Positions 1-6,785 of a stretch of DNA of 16,623 nt are shown here, piece after piece. The stretch's first letter is position 1; every line of letters begins with the position of its first letter. The notes beneath the pieces are model-generated. The model was not told the DNA's origin. It did no database searches and saw only the letters and a list, made by a program, of their open reading frames with translations. This stretch comes from Sutterella sp. (GTDB lineage: Bacteria; Pseudomonadota; Gammaproteobacteria; Burkholderiales; Burkholderiaceae_F), in NCBI GenBank assembly GCA_019418235.1, contig DYCH01000064.1, forward strand, positions 1 to 16,623, given 5' to 3'. Both the position numbers and the translations under genes were made by a program.

Positions 1-140
1 GAATTTAATCCTTGACAAACGGGAGTGATCCATAGATTAGAGAGGAGTTGTTTAGAGTCAAGCCGAACAGGGTACGAAAGTACAGTGACAAGTAACAGTA
101 ACGACCATGTTCTGACAAGTTTGTTTTTGCGAGGGTGGGT

Positions 141-169
141 TTGAGGAAATTTTTATCTAATGCTTTATA
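141..169 (+). promoter_or_regulatory. Candidate promoter of the DUF1177-dcuC-M20 operon
   Basis: A -35-like TTGAGG (141-146) lies 17 bases before TTTATA (164-169), which is directly preceded by TGC, giving an extended -10 element. A perfect inverted repeat, TCTAAT-N7-ATTAGA (156-174), covers the -10 box and could be an operator. The rest of 1-284 holds no gene that I can see. Predicted by eye only. Confidence 0.45.
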
Positions 170-241
170 TTAGAAGCACTTATACCCACCGATTACACTA
201 AAGTTCTAAGGGATTAAACCCATAGGCGGCTTCTCTTACCA

Positions 242-278
242 CTCCTACAATGTTGTTTTTACTCGAAAAAGGTAGGAG
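242..278 (+). promoter_or_regulatory. Hairpin that would sequester the ribosome binding site of the first gene
   Basis: CTCCTAC (242-248) is the exact reverse complement of GTAGGAG (272-278), and the latter contains the ribosome binding site of the gene starting at 285. The loop is 23 bases. If the mRNA folds this way, translation of the DUF1177 gene would be held back until something opens the stem. Complementarity is seen directly; regulation is inference. Confidence 0.35.
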
Positions 279-284
279 AGTAAC

Positions 285-1217
285 ATGAGCTTAAAAGCTG
301 TGATTGACCTCTACGAGTTGCTAGACGATGCAACCGTTAATGGTCCAATCGTTCAAGAATGGCTTCAAAATCATGGCGTTACCCAATGTAAGGTCACGCC
401 TGTCACAGGTGCCAAAGGCACAACGGATTTCATCCACGCATTCATCCCCGGTAAAAACGGCAAGTCCGTCGGTGGTACGGCACCCACGCTTGGCGTAGTC
501 GGTCGTTTAGGTGGCATCGGTGCACGCCCCACTCGTGTAGGTTTTGTCTCTGACGGTGATGGTGCCTTATCGGCATTAGCCATTGCTACGAAATTGGGCA
601 TGATGGCTCAAAAGGGCGATCAATTAGAAGGTGACGTCATTGTCACCACGCAAGTCTGCCCCCACGCTCCGACCCGTCCGCACGACCCCGTACCTTTTAT
701 GGACTCACCGATCACAAGCGACGTTTGCAATCAATACGAAATTGACCCCGCTATGGATGCCGTTATTTGCATCGATACAACGAAGGGCAATCGCATTGTC
801 AACCATCGTGGTATCGCCATTACGCCGACCGTTAAAGACGGCTGGATTTTGCGCACTAGCGAAGACCTTCTCTCCATCGTTGAAACCACGACGGGCGACT
901 TCCCCTACGTGTTGCCGTTAACCACGCAAGACATCACGCCTTACGGTAACGGTATCTACCACTTAAATTCCATCCTTCAACCGTCTGTTGCCACGACCGC
1001 TCCTTGCATTGGTGTGGCCATTACAACGGTAACGCGTGTTGCTGGTTGCGCCACCGGTGCAACGCATCCGACCGATGTTGAAGAAGCGGTTCGCTTTGGC
1101 ATTGAAGTGGCTAAAGAATTCACTGCAGGTCACTGCCAATTCTTCGATAAAGAAGAATACGAACGCCTGCAACAACTCTACGGCTCCATGAGCCACCTCC
1201 GCACCCAAGGCCATTGA
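285..1217 (+). CDS. DUF1177-family protein
   Basis: This 310-residue protein has the length and conserved blocks I associate with the DUF1177 family (about 300 residues, function unknown). The blocks are a glycine-rich stretch with GRLGGIGARPTRVGFVSDGDGA (about 73-94), a TQVCPHAPTRPHDPVPF segment (about 121-137), DTTKGNRI (about 163-170) and QDITPYGNG (about 214-222). There is no signal peptide or membrane segment, so it is probably cytoplasmic. The conserved DGDG, Cys/His/Asp cluster and DTTKGN look like an enzyme or metal site, but no catalytic role is established to my knowledge. The ATG at 285 follows AGGAGAG with good spacing. It is the first gene of an operon; the next gene starts 12 bases after its stop, and the cluster with a carrier and an M20 hydrolase suggests a role in handling a peptide-like or acylated substrate. 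Confidence 0.8.
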   Translation: MSLKAVIDLYELLDDATVNGPIVQEWLQNHGVTQCKVTPVTGAKGTTDFIHAFIPGKNGKSVGGTAPTLGVVGRLGGIGARPTRVGFVSDGDGALSALAIATKLGMMAQKGDQLEGDVIVTTQVCPHAPTRPHDPVPFMDSPITSDVCNQYEIDPAMDAVICIDTTKGNRIVNHRGIAITPTVKDGWILRTSEDLLSIVETTTGDFPYVLPLTTQDITPYGNGIYHLNSILQPSVATTAPCIGVAITTVTRVAGCATGATHPTDVEEAVRFGIEVAKEFTAGHCQFFDKEEYERLQQLYGSMSHLRTQGH

Positions 1218-1229
1218 AGGAGATAGAAC

Positions 1230-2513
1230 ATGACTTGGACTATTTGGATGGCCTGTATTGGCGTCATCTTAACTGTATTTGCTCTTTTGAAACGCTGGGA
1301 AACGCGCTTAGTGCTCGTGGCTTCCGGCTTATTGATGGCTTTGTTTGCCGGCGACCCGATGACGGCCGTTGACGCCTTTGCCAAAAACATGACCCGTGGC
1401 TCTTTGATTATGTCAATTTGTTCGTCCATGGGTTTTGCCGCTGTTATTGCTATCACCCGCTGTGACGTTCACCTCGTGGCACTTTTAGTTAAACCCTTGG
1501 GCAAAATCGGCATCTTCTTGCTTCCGGCCTGTATGTTGGTTGCCAGTTGTGTAGCCGTTGCCATTCCGAGTGCCGCGGGCTGCGCTGCCGCTCTCGGCCC
1601 CACGATGATTCCGTTGATGGTTCGTGCGGGTTTCCACCCCGCCATTGCGGGCGCCGCCATTATCGGCTCTATCACACCCTCTACCCTTTCCCCGGGCTCA
1701 AGCCACAACGTCTTTATTGCTCGTTTGGCTGACATGGACGTCATGGACTTGATCGTGCAATTTGCTCCGTCCATTTTGACGGTCTGTGCATTGAACATCA
1801 TCTTGGTCACGGCCATGATTTTTGTCTTCCGCGACTATAAGAAACCCGGTACGGGCGCTGTCGTTGAACTCGACGTCGAAGCAAAAGAACACTGGCAATT
1901 GCCGGAAAAAGCCAGCGTTTTGCGTGCGATTGCTCCAGTCTTGCCTGTGATCATTTTGTTCTTGGGCGCAACGTGCTTACCGGTTATTCGTATGTCGATT
2001 CCGGGCGCCATGTTGATCGGTGCCATGTTTGCTTTGTTGGTGACTCGCGCTAACCCGCAAACTGTGACGAAGGAATTCTTTAACGGTATGGGTAAGGGCT
2101 ACTGCAACATCATGGGTATCATCATCGCTGCCGGTACGTTCGCAGGGGGCTTGCAAGCCGCTGGCGTCATTGATGCTTTGATTGAAACGCTCAAGCACTC
2201 CAATGACATTGCTCGCTACGCTGCCAACTTTGGTCCCTTCGTGATGGGTGTCTTAACCGGTTCCGGTGACGCTGCCGGTCACGCCTTTAACCAGTCCGTC
2301 ACGCCTTACGCCAACGAATTTGGTTTGGATATCGCCAGCCTCGGTATGGTCGCAAGTCTCTCCGGTGCCTTGGGTCGCATGTGTTCCCCGTTGGCAGGTG
2401 CCACGATTGTGGTTGCCGGTATGACGCACTTGTCCCCGTTTGATATCTCCAAGCGTATGGCGATCCCGATGTTGATCAACCTTTGCTTGTTAGGCTTCAT
2501 CTTCAACCTTTAA
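1230..2513 (+). CDS. dcuC: DcuC-type anaerobic C4-dicarboxylate carrier
   Basis: This 427-residue, highly hydrophobic protein resembles the DcuC family of inner-membrane C4-dicarboxylate carriers (E. coli DcuC is somewhat longer, about 460). Family members exchange or export succinate and take up fumarate or aspartate during anaerobic growth. Many membrane helices are visible from residue 3 on. Family-like segments are the IPSAAGCAAALGPTMIPLM region (about 111-129), the SITPSTLSPGSSHNVFIARLAD region (about 146-168) and a repeat-like GSGDAAGHAFNQSVTPYA segment (about 344-361). The start is an ATG preceded by AAGGAGATAGAAC; the Shine-Dalgarno overlaps the stop of the upstream gene. It sits between the DUF1177 gene and an M20 hydrolase, so its physiological substrate may be a product of that hydrolase rather than free succinate. 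Family assignment is firm; the substrate is inference. Confidence 0.8.
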   Translation: MTWTIWMACIGVILTVFALLKRWETRLVLVASGLLMALFAGDPMTAVDAFAKNMTRGSLIMSICSSMGFAAVIAITRCDVHLVALLVKPLGKIGIFLLPACMLVASCVAVAIPSAAGCAAALGPTMIPLMVRAGFHPAIAGAAIIGSITPSTLSPGSSHNVFIARLADMDVMDLIVQFAPSILTVCALNIILVTAMIFVFRDYKKPGTGAVVELDVEAKEHWQLPEKASVLRAIAPVLPVIILFLGATCLPVIRMSIPGAMLIGAMFALLVTRANPQTVTKEFFNGMGKGYCNIMGIIIAAGTFAGGLQAAGVIDALIETLKHSNDIARYAANFGPFVMGVLTGSGDAAGHAFNQSVTPYANEFGLDIASLGMVASLSGALGRMCSPLAGATIVVAGMTHLSPFDISKRMAIPMLINLCLLGFIFNL

Positions 2514-2530
2514 TTAACTAGGTAAACGTT

Positions 2531-3811
2531 ATGACAAACGAAATTCAAAACTACGTTGACGAGATGGTGGCCGATCGTCGCCATCTTCACCAAAATCCTG
2601 AAGAAGGTTGGTACGAATTTGAAACCACGGCTTTTGTAGCTGATCGCCTTGAAAAGTTAGGCTTTGAAGTTTTACTTGGCACGCAAGTCATTAACCCTGA
2701 CGCTGTCATGGGTCGCAATGAAGAAGGGGCGAAGAAAGCGATGGAACGCGCTAAAGCCAATGGCGTTAGTGACGCTTTCCTTGAAAAGTGTGAAGGCTAC
2801 ACGGGTTGTGTGGGGGTTTGGGACACCAAACGTCCCGGCCCCGTGACGGCCTTGCGCTTTGACATTGACTGCATGGTGATTGCCGAAACCGACGATCCCA
2901 ATCACTTGCCCAACGTTGAAGGTTTCCGCTCGAAAAACCCAGGGCTTTCTCACGCCTGTGGTCACGACGGTCACACGGCCGTTGGCTTAGGTGTAGCTAA
3001 GTGGGTTGCCGATCACGCTGATCAATTGTGCGGCAAGATTAAGCTTTTGTTCCAGCCGGCCGAAGAAGGGGTTCGTGGCGCCGCTGCCATGGCCGCTTCC
3101 GGCATCGTTGATGACGTGGATTGGTTTGCTGGTGCTCATATCGGTTGTGATGCCAAGCCCGGTCAAGTTGGTGTTTCTCATGAAGGCTATTTGGCTACCA
3201 CGAAGTTTGACCTTGAATATTTTGGTACGCCTTGCGCTGCAGGTAGCCCCGAAAAGGGCCACAGTGCCTTGATGTGTGCATGCGCCACTGTGATGACGTT
3301 AGGTAGCCTCCCCGGCCACAGCAAGGGCATCACGCGTGTTCAAGTCGGCAAAATCATTTCTGGTACGGCCCGCAATATTGTTGCCGGTCACGCATTGGTC
3401 GTTCTGGAAGTTCGCGGTGAAAGTACGGCTATTAATGAGTACATGGCCAAAAATGTTGAAACAACGGTTAAGGGCATGGCTCAAGCCTATGAAGTGGATT
3501 ACAAACTCTCTCGTATGGGCGAAGCTGTGACCTATAAGGGTGATGAAGAAGCAGTTGAACTTTTAAAGGACGCTGCTGCTCACGCTCCTGGCGTTAATTC
3601 CGTTGTGGACATGAACGCTAAGGTGGGAAGCGAAGACTGCACGATGCTCATTCGTCGCATTCAAGCTCATGGTGGCAAGTGTGGTTTCTTCTACTTTGGT
3701 TGCAACCACCCGGGTCACCACCGTCCCGACTTTGAAATCCAAGACAAACAATCTTTGCCGATGGGCTGGGGCGTGTTTACGGGTTACATTGCTCGAATCA
3801 ATAAGCTTTAA
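2531..3811 (+). CDS. M20-family metallo-amidohydrolase, AbgA-like
   Basis: This 426-residue enzyme matches the M20 peptidase/amidohydrolase family and most resembles E. coli AbgA (p-aminobenzoyl-glutamate hydrolase subunit, 436 aa). The di-metal site is intact: Asp in RFDID (109-113), HACGHDGH (141-148), the catalytic PAEEG (176-180), HIG (203-205), GSED (366-369) and the C-terminal GHH (395-397). An AbgA-like insertion lies between about 57 and 90. The lid-domain motif that normally reads GT-AAHAG reads GTPCAAG here (232-238), so the usual histidine is alanine 236, and one residue is missing just after it. It is probably cytoplasmic, with no signal peptide. The start at 2531 has only a weak AGGT upstream. 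It is the last gene of the operon, 17 bases after the carrier. The likely reaction is hydrolysis of an amide that releases an amino acid; the substrate is not determined. Confidence 0.85.
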   Translation: MTNEIQNYVDEMVADRRHLHQNPEEGWYEFETTAFVADRLEKLGFEVLLGTQVINPDAVMGRNEEGAKKAMERAKANGVSDAFLEKCEGYTGCVGVWDTKRPGPVTALRFDIDCMVIAETDDPNHLPNVEGFRSKNPGLSHACGHDGHTAVGLGVAKWVADHADQLCGKIKLLFQPAEEGVRGAAAMAASGIVDDVDWFAGAHIGCDAKPGQVGVSHEGYLATTKFDLEYFGTPCAAGSPEKGHSALMCACATVMTLGSLPGHSKGITRVQVGKIISGTARNIVAGHALVVLEVRGESTAINEYMAKNVETTVKGMAQAYEVDYKLSRMGEAVTYKGDEEAVELLKDAAAHAPGVNSVVDMNAKVGSEDCTMLIRRIQAHGGKCGFFYFGCNHPGHHRPDFEIQDKQSLPMGWGVFTGYIARINKL

Positions 3812-3835
3812 TTAGTCTTTTTGATAGCACTGAGA

Positions 3836-3873
3836 TAGGCATGCAACGCAGGTTGTGTGCCTATTTTATTTTT
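3836..3873 (+). terminator. Intrinsic terminator after the M20 gene
   Basis: TAGGCATGCAAC (3836-3847) pairs with GTTGTGTGCCTA (3852-3863) around a GCAG loop, with two G-T pairs, and is followed by TTTTATTTTT. It closes the first operon. Confidence 0.85.
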
Positions 3874-4042
3874 GGAATACCAAATACTAAATACTTCAGC
3901 TACATACAAGTGAATAGTTCATATTGGGATTTTCCCAAAAAATGTTAAAAAAGATAAGGCAGTGTTAATAAAAAGCGGTACGATGAAATAAAGACAAGCT
4001 AATCCTAATAGCTCTTCGTTAACTATTGAGAGGTGGGTAGTG

Positions 4043-5032
4043 ATGTCAAAAAAGATTATTGTTGTCGCTACTGGCGGTACGATCGCCATGAAATATGACC
4101 CCCAATGCCAAGGACTTGTTCCAGCATGTTCGGGTGAGGATTTAGCACTTGCTGTCCCCGGCATCGAGAAGATTGCGCAGCTTGATTTTCTCCAATTCTC
4201 AAACATCTCCTCTGCCACAATGACCCCTCAAAATATGTGGGATCTCCACCAAAAGGTAGAAGAGCTTCTTTCTCACGATGATATTGATGGTGTCGTTATT
4301 ACGCATGGCACTGATACCGTTGAAGAAACCGGTTATTTCCTGAATTTACTTCATACAAATCCCAAACCGATTGTTCTAACAGCGGCAATGCGTGGAGCCA
4401 GCGACATCAGCGCCGACGGCCCAATCAATATTTTTAATTCCGTCAAAGCAGCCGCAAGCGATGAAGCCATTGGGATTGGCGCATTGATTTGTCTAAATGA
4501 CACTCTCTACTCTCCAACCGATGTCATGAAAACTCACTCTGCCAACCCCGCCACATTCGCCGCTCCATGGTGGGGACCTGTGGGTTATGTTGATTGCGAC
4601 CGAGTCATCATTCGTCACAAAGTTGAGGGGGAAAAACGATTTGCCCCCAAACAGCTCACGGCCCGTGTAGACATTATCAAGTGCATGACTGGATCCGATC
4701 GCTCGTACATTGACTTTGCAGTCGCAAACGGTTGTCAAGGCATTGTGATTGAAGGTTTTGGTCGTGGAAACATTCCACCGGCAATGATTCCCGGCATCGA
4801 AGATGCTGTAAAAAAGGGAGTGGCTGTTGTCATTACCAGTCGGACGTTGGCGGGACGAGTTTTGGATGTTTATGGCTACCCAGGGTCGGTCACGGATAGC
4901 CGTCGAGTGGGTGCCGTTATGGGTGGAGAGCTCACTGCAGCCAAAGCTCGCTTAAAACTGATGATTGTTTTATCTGAAAAGCCAGAATTGGCAAAAAACC
5001 AAATTCAACTTGAAGCGCTGTTTGATCTTTGA
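4043..5032 (+). CDS. L-asparaginase (type II-like sequence, no signal peptide)
   Basis: The protein hydrolyses L-asparagine to aspartate and ammonia (asparaginase/glutaminase family). The N-terminal VVATGGTIA carries the nucleophilic threonine, the HGTDT motif near residue 90 carries the second Thr-Asp pair, and the lysine of the VMKTHS segment corresponds to the catalytic lysine of E. coli AnsB. SADGP and NDT motifs of the family are also present. The length (329 aa) is near the family norm. Unlike periplasmic AnsB there is no signal peptide: the protein starts only a few residues before the first strand, so it is probably cytoplasmic. I prefer the ATG at 4043 because AGGTGG lies 6-7 bases upstream; an in-frame GTG at 4040 is immediately before it. 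The gene precedes a TRAP transporter by 129 bases on the same strand, which suggests that the transporter may supply a related amino or dicarboxylic acid. Confidence 0.9.
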   Translation: MSKKIIVVATGGTIAMKYDPQCQGLVPACSGEDLALAVPGIEKIAQLDFLQFSNISSATMTPQNMWDLHQKVEELLSHDDIDGVVITHGTDTVEETGYFLNLLHTNPKPIVLTAAMRGASDISADGPINIFNSVKAAASDEAIGIGALICLNDTLYSPTDVMKTHSANPATFAAPWWGPVGYVDCDRVIIRHKVEGEKRFAPKQLTARVDIIKCMTGSDRSYIDFAVANGCQGIVIEGFGRGNIPPAMIPGIEDAVKKGVAVVITSRTLAGRVLDVYGYPGSVTDSRRVGAVMGGELTAAKARLKLMIVLSEKPELAKNQIQLEALFDL

Positions 5033-5059
5033 ATCAATCGTGACTGAAATTTGATTGAT
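5033..5059 (+). other. Inverted repeat at the 3' end of the asparaginase gene
   Basis: ATCAATC (5033-5039) and GATTGAT (5053-5059) form a 7-bp stem starting right after the stop codon. There is no T-run, so I do not call it a terminator; read-through into the TRAP genes is possible. The rest of 5060-5161 contains no gene that I can support. Confidence 0.4.
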
Positions 5060-5161
5060 GTGGAAGGAGGATTGCTTATTCGAGTTCATGCTGATTTGAT
5101 GTTAAAGCCCTTATAAGCAGCACCTCTTTCAAAATGTATTACCTCACTGGAGGAGAATTGT

Positions 5162-6145
5162 ATGAAACGCTTTAATGTAAAAATGACGGTTGCGTTAGTT
5201 GCATTGACCTGTGCAGGTTTTGCACAAGCGGCAACCTATAACCTTAAATTTGGCCATACGGGCGCACCGAATCACCACTATCAAACAATTGCTACGCAAT
5301 TTGCCGATCGCGTGTCTGAACTCACTAACGGTGACGTGAAAATTGAAGTGTTTCCCTCTGACCAATTGGGTAAACAACTTGAAATCACAGAAGGCGTCAT
5401 GATTGGCACTCACGATATGTGCCAAACGTCCGACACGATTCTTTCAAACTGGATTCCTGAATTCGGTATCGGCAATCTTCCCTTCATCTTCAATGACAAC
5501 AGCGACTATCGCAAAGTGTTTGACGGCCCTGTTGGTGAAAAATTTGCCAAATTGGTTGAACCCCACGGTGCAGTCGTCATCGGTTGGTGGGAAAACGGTA
5601 TGCGTCACGTCTCGAATAACGTTCGAGAAATTAAGTCTCCTAAAGACATGAAGGGCATGAACATACGTGTTCCTGAAGGCGAAATTTTTGTGGATACGTT
5701 CAAAGCCCTCGGCACGAATCCGACGGTGGTTGCATTCGGCGAACTTTATTCTGCCTTGCAACTTAAGACCGTTGACGGACAAGAAAATCCGCCTGCTCAC
5801 ATCGTGACGCAAAAGTACTATGAAGTTCAAAAGTACGTCACTCGTACGGGCCACATTCACATGTCGTCGCCCATTTTGATGAATAAGGCATTGTTAGAAA
5901 AAATGCCAAAGAAATACCAACAAGCAATTTTGCAAGCTGGTAAAGAAATGGGACCGATTCACACGAAGATGGTCGAAGAGCTTGAAAAAGAACAATGGCA
6001 AGACGTGGCTAAACACGGTATGAAGATTACCGATGTTGATAAAGCGCCTTTCCGCGAAGCAGTCAAACCTGTTATCGAAAAGTATAAGAAGACGCTTGAC
6101 GCCAAACTTATTGAAGAAGTTCAACAAGCCGTGGCTAAGAAATAG
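5162..6145 (+). CDS. TRAP transporter periplasmic solute-binding protein (DctP family)
   Basis: This 327-residue protein is the extracytoplasmic binding component of a TRAP transporter, which carries organic acids into the cell using the sodium or proton gradient. The N-terminus is a signal peptide: basic MKRFNVK, a hydrophobic core, and a likely AQA cleavage site after residue 23. The mature part starts with the typical YNLKFGHTGAPNHHYQ. The family's ligand-carboxylate arginine is visible as R169 in MNIRVPEG, followed by the conserved ALGTNPTVVAFGELYSALQ and VDGQENP segments (about 182-210), which place N209 near the ligand. The ATG at 5162 is preceded by GGAGGAG. The membrane subunits follow after an attenuator-like hairpin, which would give more binding protein than membrane protein. 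The substrate is unknown; a C4-dicarboxylate or amino acid would fit the neighbouring asparaginase. Confidence 0.92.
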   Translation: MKRFNVKMTVALVALTCAGFAQAATYNLKFGHTGAPNHHYQTIATQFADRVSELTNGDVKIEVFPSDQLGKQLEITEGVMIGTHDMCQTSDTILSNWIPEFGIGNLPFIFNDNSDYRKVFDGPVGEKFAKLVEPHGAVVIGWWENGMRHVSNNVREIKSPKDMKGMNIRVPEGEIFVDTFKALGTNPTVVAFGELYSALQLKTVDGQENPPAHIVTQKYYEVQKYVTRTGHIHMSSPILMNKALLEKMPKKYQQAILQAGKEMGPIHTKMVEELEKEQWQDVAKHGMKITDVDKAPFREAVKPVIEKYKKTLDAKLIEEVQQAVAKK

Positions 6146-6169
6146 TTCTTTTAATTAAAAATAATGTGG

Positions 6170-6224
6170 AGGGAGTTTGGGTCTTTAATTTTTAAATAAT
6201 GACTTCACTCCCTCTTTTACTTTT
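6170..6224 (+). terminator. Attenuator-like terminator between TRAP binding protein and membrane subunits
   Basis: GAGGGAGT (6170-6177) pairs with ACTCCCTC (6207-6214) around an AT-rich loop and is followed by TTTTACTTTT. Partial termination here would explain how the binding protein can be made in excess over the membrane subunits. Confidence 0.6.
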
Positions 6225-6249
6225 GTAGATCTGTTGTACAAAAGATCGT

Positions 6250-6273
6250 AAAGACTGAATCTTTTTAGTCTTT
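6250..6273 (+). promoter_or_regulatory. Hairpin just upstream of the DctQ ribosome binding site
   Basis: AAAGACT (6250-6256) and AGTCTTT (6267-6273) form a perfect 7-bp stem with a 10-base loop, ending a few bases before the AGAGGAA ribosome binding site of the next gene. It could be a 5' stabiliser of a processed downstream mRNA or a translational control element; neither is shown. Confidence 0.4.
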
Positions 6274-6291
6274 GAAAGAAGAGGAATTTCT

Positions 6292-6774
6292 ATGAAACCT
6301 CTCAAAATCTTAAATGACATTGTGATGGGCTTTACAGCGTTGACCCTTGCATTCATGACCATTTTGGTCATTTTGCAAGTTATCTATCGCTATATCTTGT
6401 CTCAACCCTTCCCGGAAAGTCAGGAATTGGCAATTTATGCCATGGTTTATGTCGTGATGTTTGGTAGCACGGTTGCTGTGTACAAAAAAACACATATTGC
6501 TGTGACTTTTGTTGTAGACCGTTGTCCTCCTGCGCTGGCTTTCTTTGTGAGATGCTTTGCATACGTTGCATTGCTGGTGTTCTTCTACCTTTTAGCTGAC
6601 GAAGGTTGGTCTTTAACACAAAGATCAATGTTCCAACGGTCACCATCCACAGGCATTCCTGTGGGTTACATCATGGGAAGTTTGCCGGTATCAGCCGTTA
6701 TTTCAATGCTCTATGTTGCAGAGCAGTTGTATAACGAAGTGAAAAATTTCTTCGGTAAAAAACATCAAGAATAG
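6292..6774 (+). CDS. TRAP transporter small membrane subunit (DctQ family)
   Basis: This 160-residue protein has the size and four-helix pattern of the TRAP small permease subunit. Hydrophobic segments lie at about 10-33, 47-64, 80-101 and 124-143. Family-like features are the SQELAIYAMVYVVMFG segment (43-58) after the first helix, the KKTHIAV turn (65-71) and the C-terminal STGIPVGYIMGSLPVSA segment. It binds the large subunit and is needed for transport. The ATG at 6292 follows AGAGGAA. The large subunit starts 11 bases after the stop, so the two are translated together. The substrate is not evident from the sequence. Confidence 0.9.
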   Translation: MKPLKILNDIVMGFTALTLAFMTILVILQVIYRYILSQPFPESQELAIYAMVYVVMFGSTVAVYKKTHIAVTFVVDRCPPALAFFVRCFAYVALLVFFYLLADEGWSLTQRSMFQRSPSTGIPVGYIMGSLPVSAVISMLYVAEQLYNEVKNFFGKKHQE

Positions 6775-6785
6775 GAGGCAATTTT

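Noticed and set aside
1..32. Possible start of a leftward gene at the left edge (ATG at 32)
   Set aside because: Only eleven codons are visible and no ribosome binding site precedes the ATG.
5064..5102. A strong AAGGAGG followed by a possible 14-codon TTG-start mini-ORF
   Set aside because: The spacing to the TTG is too short and the peptide has no recognisable character; probably chance in the gap between asparaginase and TRAP genes.
5444..5860. A 138-codon minus-strand reading frame
   Set aside because: It is fully antisense to the TRAP binding-protein gene, whose family match is clear; no ribosome binding site or family features.
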